Positions 40,867 to 49,055 of a stretch of DNA of 64,000 nucleotides are shown one piece after another. How positions within the stretch are numbered: position 1 is the first letter of the stretch; every line of letters starts with the position of its first letter. The DNA comes from Arthrobacter ipis (GTDB lineage: Bacteria; Actinomycetota; Actinomycetes; Actinomycetales; Micrococcaceae). Location: the NCBI RefSeq assembly GCF_014694315.1, contig NZ_JAAOXD010000007.1:102825-166824 (forward strand), read 5' to 3'. A program made the position numbers and the translations under genes. Below the pieces are notes generated by a model. That model searched no databases, was not told where the DNA came from, and saw nothing but the letters and a program-made list of their open reading frames with translations.

Positions 40867-42228
40867 TCAGCTGACCTTCGCCAGGGCATCCGCGAGGACG
40901 GACGTGGACCGGGCCTGGTGGAACGGCACCGTCACGCAGCGCCCTCCCCAGCTCTCGACCAGGCCGGCCTCAGGAAGGTCCGACGCACGGTAGTCGCCGC
41001 CCTTCACCCAGACGTCCGGCCGCAGCGTTCCCAGGCAGGCCTCCGGGGTGTCCTCCCCGAAGACCAGGACGGCGTCCACGCACTCGAGTGCCAGCAGGAG
41101 CTCTGCCCGGTCCTGCTGGCTCACAATGGGCCGCTGCTCACCTTTGATCCGGCGGACCGACTCGTCCGAGTTCAGGCACACGATCAGGCAGTCGCCCAGG
41201 TCCCGGGCAGCCGCCAGCGTGCGGGCATGGCCCGCGTGCAGGAGGTCGAAGCAGCCTCCCGTGGCAACGACGGTTCCCCCGTTGGCGCGTACCCGCCGGG
41301 CAAGGCCGAGGGCGTCTTCCTCGCGGCTGTGGTGCCAGACCGGCCGGTGGCGGTCCGGCAGGGAAGCCACCCCGCCGGCACCGAGGAAGGCCGCAGCCTC
41401 GTTGATCGCACGTTCCGCGGCATCACTGAGGCTGCAGCCCGCTGCCAGGTGCACGGCCAGGCTGGCCGCGAGCCGATCGCCGGCGCCGCAGGGATCAGTG
41501 ACTTCGGTGGGCGGGGCAGGGATGGCCAGGGGTGAAGTGTCGCGCCGAGATAACACGCCGCCCTGCTCCCCCATGGTCACGAGGACCGCCTGGCTTTGCC
41601 AGCGGTCCAGCAGCAGGGTGCCGATTGCTGCAATCGCCGCAGGCGTGGCGGTACCGCAGTCCGCGGCTTTGGCAGCCTCGGACAAGTTTGGGGTCACCAC
41701 GGCCACCCCGGGCACGGGTGTGGCGCCGGAGGGGTGCGGATCCCACACGATCGGAATGTCGCCGGCGCGGGCGGCGAGGAGGTCACGGATCTCCCGGTTC
41801 GCGGCAACACCCCGACCATAGTCGGCCACCACAATCGCTTCGGCGCCCTCGAGCGCCCTGAGCATACCCGCCGTCGCGGCCGGCACCTCCGGCCGACCGC
41901 AGCCCTCGTCCACCCGCACCACCGGCTGGCGGCCTGCCCGGACGCGGGTCTTTACCGGGGTCCTGGCACCGGAGGGCCCGGAGACAACGTGCACCCCGGC
42001 GAGGGCGCCTTCCAGCTCAAGGGAGGCATCGTCGTCGGAAAGCACTGTCACAAGAGTGACGCGGTGGCCGTCATGGGCCAGCATCCTGGCCACGAGTCCG
42101 GCGCCGCCGGCCCGCCGCCGGACATCGGAGACGTCCACCACCGGCACCGGCGCATCCGGACACAGCCGTGTTGCCTCACCGGAAAGGTCCACGTCCAGCA
42201 AAACGTCGCCAACCACGGAGATCCTCAT
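40867..42228 (-). CDS. HldE-like bifunctional kinase/nucleotidyltransferase (copy 2)
   Basis: 453 residues, about 50 fewer than copy 1. PfkB kinase domain with RRRAGGAGLVARMLAHDG and catalytic GAGD at 248-251; nucleotidyltransferase domain with GGCFDLLHAGHA (HxGH at 331-334), CLNSDESVRRIKG and WVKGGDYRASDLPE. Both sites appear intact. The kinase half is more diverged from Gram-negative HldE than copy 1, so the two copies may act on different anomers or sugars, or one may prefer one half-reaction. It overlaps the SIS isomerase gene by ATGA, giving the order GmhA-like then HldE-like. Confidence 0.88.
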   Translation of the reverse strand: MRISVVGDVLLDVDLSGEATRLCPDAPVPVVDVSDVRRRAGGAGLVARMLAHDGHRVTLVTVLSDDDASLELEGALAGVHVVSGPSGARTPVKTRVRAGRQPVVRVDEGCGRPEVPAATAGMLRALEGAEAIVVADYGRGVAANREIRDLLAARAGDIPIVWDPHPSGATPVPGVAVVTPNLSEAAKAADCGTATPAAIAAIGTLLLDRWQSQAVLVTMGEQGGVLSRRDTSPLAIPAPPTEVTDPCGAGDRLAASLAVHLAAGCSLSDAAERAINEAAAFLGAGGVASLPDRHRPVWHHSREEDALGLARRVRANGGTVVATGGCFDLLHAGHARTLAAARDLGDCLIVCLNSDESVRRIKGEQRPIVSQQDRAELLLALECVDAVLVFGEDTPEACLGTLRPDVWVKGGDYRASDLPEAGLVESWGGRCVTVPFHQARSTSVLADALAKVS

Positions 42229-42974
42229 CGGCGATCAGCCCCCGGCCCGGGAACACCTTGGCCCTTGCGGACCACCTCGGCTTCGAAGGCCCGGCACATG
42301 GCGTGCAGCGCAATAAGGTGCCCCTCCTGGGCGTTGGCCGATATGGCGTCGATGGCCACAGCATCATCACAGCAGGATGCCAGCGGGTTGGGCGCCGGCC
42401 CGGTCAGGGCCCACGTGGTCACGTTCAGCCTGGAGGCCGCCTCTGCTGCACGGAGCAGGTTGGGGCTCTGGCCGCTCGTGGACAGCAGCACGAGGATGTC
42501 CCCCGACCGGCCGTGGGCGCGGACCTGCCGGGCGAAGAGCTCTTCGTAGCCGTAGTCATTGGCAATCGCCGTGACGGCCGAACTCTCCGCGTGCAGGGAG
42601 ATCGCGGAAAAGGGCATCCGCTCGCCGTCGAACCTGCCCACAAGTTCCGCAGTGAGGTGCTGTGCCTCGGCGGCGGACCCGCCGTTCCCGGCGGCAAGCA
42701 GTTTCTGCCCGCTCAGCAGGCGCTGGGCCAGTTCCACACCCCAGGCGGCCAGCGTGTCTGCCTGGCTTTCCAGGGACCGCAGGGCGGGCAGGACGTTTTC
42801 CAGGTGGGTCCGCACTGCTTCGCGCGGGCCCGGATTGGCGTCGTGCCCGGCGTCGTGCCCAGCCTTGTGTCCAGCCTCCTCAGGGGAGGAGACCGCGTCC
42901 GGAGGGGGCAAACCCGGTGTGCCAACACGGTGCATGGCAGGAAGCTCAGCCTCCCGCAGGGATTCCGGAGTCAC
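42225..42974 (-). CDS. GmhA-type SIS-domain sedoheptulose 7-phosphate isomerase
   Basis: 249 residues from the GTG at 42974, whose GTGA overlaps the stop of the upstream GT4 gene. About 50 N-terminal residues are disordered and include GHxAGHDAGHDA repeats. The SIS domain has LAAGNGGSAAEAQHLTAELVGRF (~93-115), LLSTSGQSPNLLRAA for the phosphosugar and NAQEGHLIALHAM near the C-terminus. Against E. coli GmhA, the catalytic Glu and His are kept (Glu110; the His in EGHLIALH). It would turn sedoheptulose 7-phosphate into D-glycero-D-manno-heptose 7-phosphate, the first committed step of heptose nucleotide synthesis. Confidence 0.9.
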   Translation of the reverse strand: MTPESLREAELPAMHRVGTPGLPPPDAVSSPEEAGHKAGHDAGHDANPGPREAVRTHLENVLPALRSLESQADTLAAWGVELAQRLLSGQKLLAAGNGGSAAEAQHLTAELVGRFDGERMPFSAISLHAESSAVTAIANDYGYEELFARQVRAHGRSGDILVLLSTSGQSPNLLRAAEAASRLNVTTWALTGPAPNPLASCCDDAVAIDAISANAQEGHLIALHAMCRAFEAEVVRKGQGVPGPGADRR

Positions 42975-44224
42975 AGTGCCGCTCCTTCCATCGGTTCCAG
43001 GCTGCCGGCGTCCGCAGAGCCTGCGATAGCCAACTGGTAAGCCTTTTCGGTTTCGGAGGCGACTCTGCTCCAGGAGTAGCGGGCTTTGGCCCGCCGCTCG
43101 CCCGCACGCCCGAGTTTGGCGCGAAGGTCCGGGCTGGCCAACAGGGTGCCAATGGCTTCGGCGATGGCTTCCGGGTCCTTCGGCGGCACGTGCAGGCCGG
43201 TCCCCCGGTCCACCACGCTGTCCGTCAGGCCGCCCACCGCAGCGGCGACCACCGGAACGCCGCAGGCCATGGCCTCCAGGGGAACAATCCCGAAGGGCTC
43301 GTACCACGGCGTGCAGACCACGGCGTCCGCACTTCGGAAGACTCCGGGCATGGCCTCCCGGGGCACCTGGCCCCGGAGCTCCACATGGCCCGCCACCCCG
43401 AGGTCACGGGCAAGGTCCAGCAGCCTGCGCGCCTCCGGATCCTGCCCGCCCGCGTCCGCGTCACCGCCCACAATAAGCAGCTCGACGTCGTCGAACCCCG
43501 CCTGCAGCAGATACGGCAGCGCGCGGATCACCAGGTCCATGCCCTTGCGCGGGACAAGGCGGCCCACGGACAGGATGCGGTGGGAGCGGGAGGGAAGGTC
43601 GGCCGGACCGTCGCTGGAGAAGAGTTCCAGATCCACTCCGCAGGGGGCGATGGAAACCCGGCGGGTATCGATGCCCATCGTCCTCAGCTCGAACACTTCG
43701 TCCGAGCACGTGGCGAGGATGCGATCCGCCGAGCGGCCCACGGACGGTTCGAGGAAACGCCGCTCGGCCGGGCTCGTGTCGGCGGCGCCCTGGTGGCGGC
43801 GCTTGACCGTACCCAATGCGTGGAAGGTCTGCACGACGGGCACCCGGAAGCCTCCCGGATCACGGCGTGCGGCGTCCAGCGCGGCGACGCCGGACATCCA
43901 GAAGTGACCGTGCACCACGTGCGGCGGCGAGTCGCCCCAGTCCTGGACCACGCCGTCCGCCAGGGCGCCCATGAAGGGCAGCAACTCGTCCTTGGGCACA
44001 TGTTCGGCAGGCCCGGCATCCACGTGCACCACCTCGAGCCGGGGATGCACCCGCACCCTCGAGGGCAAATCCGGCGAGTCACGCCTCGTGTAGACAGTTA
44101 CCCGGTGACCCCGACGGGCCAGTGCCGACGAAAGGGCCGCCACGTGGACGTTCTGGCCGCCGGCATCCACTCCGCCAAGCGCTGCCAAAGGACTGGCGTG
44201 TTCCGAAATCATTGAGATCTTCAA
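42971..44224 (-). CDS. GT4 glycosyltransferase
   Basis: 417 residues, retaining GT-B fold like MshA and other GDP/UDP-sugar transferases. N-terminal acceptor half: GGVDAGGQNVHVAALSSALARRGH and HVVHGHFWMSG. Donor half: RILSVGRLVPRKGMDLVIRAL and PWYEPFGIVPLEAMACGVPVV, where the EPFG...E motif holds the nucleotide-sugar-binding Glu. Overlaps both neighbours by four bases. Acceptor and sugar unknown; within this operon it probably extends the same glycan as the GT9 enzymes. Confidence 0.93.
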   Translation of the reverse strand: MKISMISEHASPLAALGGVDAGGQNVHVAALSSALARRGHRVTVYTRRDSPDLPSRVRVHPRLEVVHVDAGPAEHVPKDELLPFMGALADGVVQDWGDSPPHVVHGHFWMSGVAALDAARRDPGGFRVPVVQTFHALGTVKRRHQGAADTSPAERRFLEPSVGRSADRILATCSDEVFELRTMGIDTRRVSIAPCGVDLELFSSDGPADLPSRSHRILSVGRLVPRKGMDLVIRALPYLLQAGFDDVELLIVGGDADAGGQDPEARRLLDLARDLGVAGHVELRGQVPREAMPGVFRSADAVVCTPWYEPFGIVPLEAMACGVPVVAAAVGGLTDSVVDRGTGLHVPPKDPEAIAEAIGTLLASPDLRAKLGRAGERRAKARYSWSRVASETEKAYQLAIAGSADAGSLEPMEGAAL

Positions 44225-45315
44225 TGGATATTCCCTTCTCGCGCCGCGGTGAGGGCATCCGGTCCGGACCCCTTCAGAGCTGCATCGCCGGATGGCGCCC
44301 CCTCCAAAGACCCCTGCTGCCGCCCCTCCCCCTGTACTTTCCCTCCGTCTCCGGCTGGCACCAGGTCCGCCAGCAGCTCATCCCAGTCGGCCAGGAAGCG
44401 TTCCAGCCCATAGCGCTCCAGCGCCGCCTCCCGGGCAACTTTGCCCCGCCGTCGGGCCTCCTCCGGGTCGTTGACCAGCTGCCGGGCACACCGGCGCAGC
44501 TCCTCCACGTCAGTGGAGATACAGCCCGCCTCCGGCGGGACGGCCCGTGCCGCCTCGGTGGTGGCCAGCGCCAGGACCGGCATGCCGAGGTGCATCGCCT
44601 CCAGCAGCGCCAGCCCAAGGGAGGTCCAGCGCAGGGGGTGCAGGTATGCCCGGCAGCGCGCTAGTTCACGGTGCAGCTCCGCGGTTTTCAGGTCGCCCCG
44701 GACGGTGAGGTGCGCCGGCGGAATTCCCGTAGCCTTCGCCAGCCCGTCGCCGCCCATGCCGAAGACCTGGAGCGGGGCTGCGGTGGCGAAACGGGGCAGC
44801 AAGTCCGTGCCCGTCACCCGTCCGCGGCGCACCGGTTCGTTGACCACCACGCCCAGCTCCGGGACCTGGCCCGTGTAAAGGTAGCCGGGGTCCGCGATGC
44901 CATGCTCGATGACCTTGGTGGGTGCGCGGCCGCTGTCCCAGAACAGCTCGTTGAAATGGGTCACATGGACGACCGGGATGCCGTTCTGGTCCCCCAGCGG
45001 ATGGACGGTGAAGGGAACATCGCCCTTGGGGGTGTTGTGTTCCACGTACACGGCGGGAAGGTCGACGCCGGCCCGGCGGCCCAGGACGCGCGTCACCTCC
45101 GCGGCTTCCTCCGGACGCTGCAGCACGACGGCGTCAACGCTGCCTGCATCCAGATCCGCTAGCGCGACCTCCCGCACGGAAGCAGGCCAGGGCCGGTCTG
45201 CCCGGCCCAGTCCCCAGGGACCGCCGCCGGGCAGGACCGGCAGCAGGTACTCGTGCCGGCCGCGGACAAAGGCGTCCGTCCACGACCCGTGCACGTGCCA
45301 GAGCAGGATTTTCAT
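44221..45315 (-). CDS. GT4-like glycosyltransferase
   Basis: 364 residues from the ATG at 45315, which overlaps the GT9 stop (ATGA). N-terminus ILLWHVHGSWTDAFVRGRHEYLLPVLPGG is characteristic of an actinobacterial GT type; YVEHNTPKGDVPF and HVTHFNELFW follow. The donor-site element is RWTSLGLALLEAMHLGMPVLALATTEA. The ~45 C-terminal residues are Gly/Gln/Ser-rich and probably disordered. Third enzyme of the operon. Confidence 0.88.
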   Translation of the reverse strand: MKILLWHVHGSWTDAFVRGRHEYLLPVLPGGGPWGLGRADRPWPASVREVALADLDAGSVDAVVLQRPEEAAEVTRVLGRRAGVDLPAVYVEHNTPKGDVPFTVHPLGDQNGIPVVHVTHFNELFWDSGRAPTKVIEHGIADPGYLYTGQVPELGVVVNEPVRRGRVTGTDLLPRFATAAPLQVFGMGGDGLAKATGIPPAHLTVRGDLKTAELHRELARCRAYLHPLRWTSLGLALLEAMHLGMPVLALATTEAARAVPPEAGCISTDVEELRRCARQLVNDPEEARRRGKVAREAALERYGLERFLADWDELLADLVPAGDGGKVQGEGRQQGSLEGAPSGDAALKGSGPDALTAAREGNIH

Positions 45316-46388
45316 TGTTTCCGGACCTTTCTCCGTGTGCTGAGCGAGGAGACCCCGCTCAGCAGGCGTTCCACCGCGTCCACCACCTGCTCCGGCGAAA
45401 CCGAGCTGAGGCAGGGATGTCCCGGTACCGGACAGTCCCGCGCGCGGCTGAGCCGGCACGGCGCGTTCTGGTCGCCCAGCAGTTCCAGCGGGACGCCGTA
45501 CGGCGCCCACCTCACGGCCGGCACAACCGGGGAAAACAGGCTCACCACGGGGGTTCCGACGGCGGCAGCCAGGTGGGCTGGCCCCGTGTTTCCGGTGACC
45601 ACGACGTCCGCGCTGGCGAGGACACCGGACAGTGTGGAAAGGTCCGTCCGTCCGCCGAGGTCAATGGCGGAGGGGCCGGCCACGGTGGCGGTGAGGGCGG
45701 TTTCCCCGGGGCCGCCGGTCACCACCACCCGGTGGCCGGCGCCCTCCAGCAGTTCCACGGCCGCCGCATGGTGCAGCGGCGGCCAGGCCCGGGCCGGAAC
45801 CGTTGCCCCCGGGTGGACCACCACGTAGGGGCCCTCCCCCACCAGGTGCCGGATGCCGGGAGGGTTCTTGACCATGAGTTTTCCGTCGTCACCCGTTTTG
45901 AGCCGGAAGCCCGCCGCGCGGGCGATGCCGAGCGCCCGCACCGATTCCGGCTGGTCCTCGGGAAAGTCCTCGCCGGGCTTCAGCCTGACGTCGAGGAGGG
46001 AGCCCGCGTAGTCAGTGGAGGCCCCGGTGATGCGCTCCACGCCGGCCAGCCGCAGCAGGAGTGCGAGCGGAAGCGGCGACTGGTGGAAGGAGGTGAGGAT
46101 GACGGCCTCGGTGATGCGGGAATTCCGGACATAGCCCACCAGCGAGTCCAGATGCGGTCCGGTGACCGCCGGAGCGGGGTTGCTGATCCACGGGGAATCC
46201 CAGGAATAAACGTCGGCAACGTGGGGCAGCAGCGACGCCGCCGACTGGCCCTGCGGTCCGCAAAGCACGACGACGTCGTTGGGGCTGCCGCCGTCGGCCC
46301 GCCGTCCGTTCGCCACCGCCCGGACTGCCGGACCTGCCAGGAGGACGTCCCCGACGCTGTCCAGCCGGGCCACGAGGACCCTGCTCAT
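45312..46388 (-). CDS. GT9 glycosyltransferase, heptosyltransferase type
   Basis: 358 residues from the ATG at 46388, overlapping the phosphatase stop (ATGA). RVLVARLDSVGDVLLAGPAVRAVA, VVLCGPQGQSAASLLPHV and EAVILTSFHQSPLPLALLLRLAGVERI form the N-terminal half. VVVHPGATVPARAWPP and LSTLSGVLASADVVVTGNTGPAHLAAAVGTPVVSLF form the donor-binding half (GxxGPxHxAAAxGxP). The C-terminus has CRLSRARDCPVPGHPC, resembling the Cys-rich tail of bacterial heptosyltransferases. Immediately downstream of the heptose phosphatase. Confidence 0.92.
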   Translation of the reverse strand: MSRVLVARLDSVGDVLLAGPAVRAVANGRRADGGSPNDVVVLCGPQGQSAASLLPHVADVYSWDSPWISNPAPAVTGPHLDSLVGYVRNSRITEAVILTSFHQSPLPLALLLRLAGVERITGASTDYAGSLLDVRLKPGEDFPEDQPESVRALGIARAAGFRLKTGDDGKLMVKNPPGIRHLVGEGPYVVVHPGATVPARAWPPLHHAAAVELLEGAGHRVVVTGGPGETALTATVAGPSAIDLGGRTDLSTLSGVLASADVVVTGNTGPAHLAAAVGTPVVSLFSPVVPAVRWAPYGVPLELLGDQNAPCRLSRARDCPVPGHPCLSSVSPEQVVDAVERLLSGVSSLSTRRKVRKQ

Positions 46389-46951
46389 GCCGGTCCTCGA
46401 AGCACCGGTCTCCGAAGCGGCAGCTCCCCGAACAGCAGCGCAACGGCCTGTTCGAGGTCCGCGGCTACCTCGGCGGCGGCCTCGACTTCTTCCGTTCTGG
46501 TCTGCCGAGTGGGGACCAGGACACCCCGTGCGCCGGCGGCTGCGGCCGCCTCGACGTCGCTGCCGATGTCGCCGATGAAGGCCGCCTCCGACGGGTCGAT
46601 GCCAAGGCGCCGGCAGGCGCTGTGGATCATTCCCGGCGCGGGTTTCCGGCACAGACAGCCGTCGCTGGCTTCGTGCGGGCAGACTTCCCAGACATCAAAG
46701 GGGCCCAGCAGGTCCTCCACCCGCGCGTTCACACTGTCCACCTCCGCCGCCGTCAGGAGGCCGCGGGCAATGCCCGACTGGTTGCTCAGGACGCCGGTGG
46801 CCACGCCGAGGCTGCGCAGTCCGTCGAGGACGCTCCGCGCTCCGGGAAACGGCTCGACCCTCTGCGGATCACCGTTGTAGGGCACGTCAACCACGAGCGT
46901 CCCGTCCCGGTCGAACAGCACAGCCTTGAGCGTCAAAGCGTTAGTTGCCAT
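46385..46951 (-). CDS. GmhB-type HAD-IIIA heptose bisphosphate phosphatase
   Basis: 188 residues from the ATG at 46951 with GGAGG upstream. HAD motif I is LFDRDGTL (nucleophile Asp14, general acid Asp16), motif II is TGVLSNQSGIARG, the zinc loop is CPHEASDGCLCRKP (Cys91, His93, Cys99, Cys101) and motif IV is FIGDIGSDVEAAAAAG. The zinc loop and NQSGIARG mark GmhB/HisB-type phosphatases. It would remove the 7-phosphate from heptose 1,7-bisphosphate between the two HldE steps. First gene of the seven-gene operon and divergent from the GT9 gene at 47067. Confidence 0.92.
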   Translation of the reverse strand: MATNALTLKAVLFDRDGTLVVDVPYNGDPQRVEPFPGARSVLDGLRSLGVATGVLSNQSGIARGLLTAAEVDSVNARVEDLLGPFDVWEVCPHEASDGCLCRKPAPGMIHSACRRLGIDPSEAAFIGDIGSDVEAAAAAGARGVLVPTRQTRTEEVEAAAEVAADLEQAVALLFGELPLRRPVLRGPA

Positions 46952-47066
46952 ATCCCCTCCGTTCCCCGACCGGCAGAGACCTAAACAACCGGCCGCCCAC
47001 TTCTTCTCGGCTAGAATCCTCGACAGGCGGCCCCGCAGAGCCAACCCGAGGAAGAAAAGGACGGCA

Positions 47067-48011
47067 GTGGAAGCAACGAACGGCAAGCACGAACAACCGG
47101 TCCTGCTGGTCCTGCGGGCACTGAAGCTCGGCGACCTGCTGGTTGCTGTGCCGGCGCTGCGCGCCCTGCGGCGCGCCTATCCGGAACACCGCCTGCTGTA
47201 TGCGGCCCAAGACTGGCTGGAAGATGCGCTGGAGCTGGTTGGCGGCTACGACCTGCTTCCCACCCACGGCCTCGATGTTCCGATTCCCATCGAGGCAGGC
47301 AAGGTCGACATCGCCGTGAACCTGCACGGCAGCGGACCGGAAAGTGAGGCCCGGCTCGCCGCCGTCCGGCCCAGGACCGTCGTCGGCCACTGGACCCCGG
47401 AGCGGCCGGGTCCTGCCTGGCTGGAGGAAATCCATGAGCGGGAGCGGTGGACCAGACTTCTGCAGTGGCACGGCATCGAGGCAGAACCGGATGATTTCCG
47501 ACTCCTCCCGCCGGCCGTTCCCAGCCCCTGCCCCGGGGCCACGGTGCTGCACGTGGGGGCCGCCTACGGCAGCCGGCTGTGGCCCGAGGACCGCTTTGCC
47601 AAAGTGGCCCGTACCCTCTCAGCGGATGGGCACCGGGTGGTGTTCACCGGCAGCTCGGCCGAACGGCCGCGGGCGCTGGATGTTGCACGGCTCGCTGGGC
47701 TCCCCGAAGGCCAGGTCCTCGCGGGGCGGCTGCGGCTGGCCGAATTCATGGCCGCCATCGCCGAGTCCCGGCTTGTGGTGTCCGCAGACACCGGAGCCGC
47801 GCACCTCGCCTCAGCGTATTCGCGGCCTTCGGTGGTTCTTTTCGGTCCGGCCCCGGCCGAGGTCTGGGGACCGCCGCCGGGACCGCACATCGTGCTGACT
47901 GACGCTCAGGTGCGCCGCGGCGACACCTTCGCGGCCACTCCTGATCCGGCGCTGCTGGCAGTTTCAGTGGAGGACGTCATGGCGGCTGTAGGGCAGCTCC
48001 GGCTCAGCTAA
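47067..48011 (+). CDS. GT9 glycosyltransferase, heptosyltransferase type
   Basis: 314 residues from the GTG at 47067 with AAAGGA five bases upstream; the open frame extends to 46926 but only through the divergent promoter region. LLVLRALKLGDLLVAVPALRALRRAYPEH, VDIAVNLHGSGPESEA, VLHVGAAYGSRLWPEDRFAKVAR and LAEFMAAIAESRLVVSADTGAAHLASAYSRPSVVLFGP place it in the GT9 family. The third GT9 of the locus. Its stop overlaps the convergent sigma factor stop by four bases. Confidence 0.92.
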   Translation: MEATNGKHEQPVLLVLRALKLGDLLVAVPALRALRRAYPEHRLLYAAQDWLEDALELVGGYDLLPTHGLDVPIPIEAGKVDIAVNLHGSGPESEARLAAVRPRTVVGHWTPERPGPAWLEEIHERERWTRLLQWHGIEAEPDDFRLLPPAVPSPCPGATVLHVGAAYGSRLWPEDRFAKVARTLSADGHRVVFTGSSAERPRALDVARLAGLPEGQVLAGRLRLAEFMAAIAESRLVVSADTGAAHLASAYSRPSVVLFGPAPAEVWGPPPGPHIVLTDAQVRRGDTFAATPDPALLAVSVEDVMAAVGQLRLS

Positions 48012-48871
48012 TCCGTGCTGGCGCGGTCGCTGCCTGCCCTGGCGCTGCGGGCGCTGCCTCCGTCCCGGTCCCCGCTCCGGCCCTCGCCGCCCCGGTCCTC
48101 CTCATCGAGCAGCCGGTGCTGCAGCCAGACCAGGATCCGGGACAGCCGCCGGGACACCTGCATCTGCGAGATGCCGAACCGTTTGCCGAGTTCCACCTGG
48201 GTCTCCTCGCGGAAGTAGCGCCGGTACAGCATCTCCCGATCGTCAGGGTCCAGCTCCTGGATTGCCTCGTGGAGGCACACGAGTTCTTCGAGGTGCTCTA
48301 TCGGCTGGTCCGGAGAGACCAGCCCCTCGCCCATGGTCGGCCCACCCCAGGGATCCGGGCTGTCCAGCGAGTCGGGATGCATGCTGCTGCCGGCTGCCTG
48401 AGCTTCGCGGACGTCAGCCGGTGTGACGCCCAGTTCACTGGCCAATTCCTGCGCCGAGGGAACACGGCCCAGCGACTGGGCCAGGTCAGGGGCAGTGTGC
48501 AGGAGCTGCGTCCGGACGTCCTGGATGTGGCGTGGCGGCCGGACGGTCCAGCACCGGTCCCGCAAGAAGCGCTTGAGTTCGCCGCTGATGGTGGGCGCCG
48601 CGTAGGCAGGAAAGCTTTCGCCTTTCTCCTCATCGAAACCGCGGGCGGCCTTGATGAGCCCCAGATAGGCCACCTGGACCAGGTCTGAGCGCTCCCGCCC
48701 GCGGGCCGCAAACCGCGAGGCGAGCGACTCCGCCAGATCCAGGTAATTGAGCACCAGCTCGTTCTGGAAAGCATCGTGCAGCTGCCCGGTCTGGGGCGCC
48801 ACCGGGGTCGCTGGCCGGGGTGCTGTGCGGGCGGGGAAGGAAGCGGACAAGGAGGGCGGAGTTTCTGGCAT
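48008..48871 (-). CDS. RNA polymerase sigma factor, SigB/SigF/SigG family
   Basis: 287 residues from the ATG at 48871 with AAGGAA upstream; the frame extends 15 codons further. Region 2 is ALSRF-like LASRFAARGRERSDLVQVAYLGLIKAARGFDEEKG (~65-100), followed by FPAYAAPTISGELKRFLRDRCWTVRPPRHIQ. Region 3 has LAQSLGRVPSAQELASELGVTPADVREA, and region 4 has LVCLHEAIQELDPDDREMLYRRYFREETQVELGKRFGISQMQVSRRLSRIL. This family directs general or osmotic stress responses. No anti-sigma gene is adjacent. Divergent from the epimerase-like gene. Confidence 0.94.
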   Translation of the reverse strand: MPETPPSLSASFPARTAPRPATPVAPQTGQLHDAFQNELVLNYLDLAESLASRFAARGRERSDLVQVAYLGLIKAARGFDEEKGESFPAYAAPTISGELKRFLRDRCWTVRPPRHIQDVRTQLLHTAPDLAQSLGRVPSAQELASELGVTPADVREAQAAGSSMHPDSLDSPDPWGGPTMGEGLVSPDQPIEHLEELVCLHEAIQELDPDDREMLYRRYFREETQVELGKRFGISQMQVSRRLSRILVWLQHRLLDEEDRGGEGRSGDRDGGSARSARAGSDRASTD

Positions 48872-48935
48872 TGTCGTGGGTTCCTTCGATCGGGAGCTCG
48901 AGAAAGCCTGCGGCAAGACTTAGAAGAAGGAAATC

Positions 48936-48949
48936 ATAAGCGTGCTTAT
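48936..48949. promoter_or_regulatory. Perfect palindrome between sigma factor and epimerase-like gene
   Basis: ATAAGCGTGCTTAT, six-base arms with a two-base centre, in the 184-base divergent region. AT-rich against its surroundings, so it may be an operator overlapping a promoter. No direct regulator is next to it. Confidence 0.45.
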
Positions 48950-49055
48950 TACACAATGGCCCGAGGCGCTAGGCTCAAAAGAAGCACCAGGGCCACGGCA
49001 CCGGTACCAGGCGGCCTGGCCGTCACTTTCCACGGCAATGGACGGAGCGGATTTC

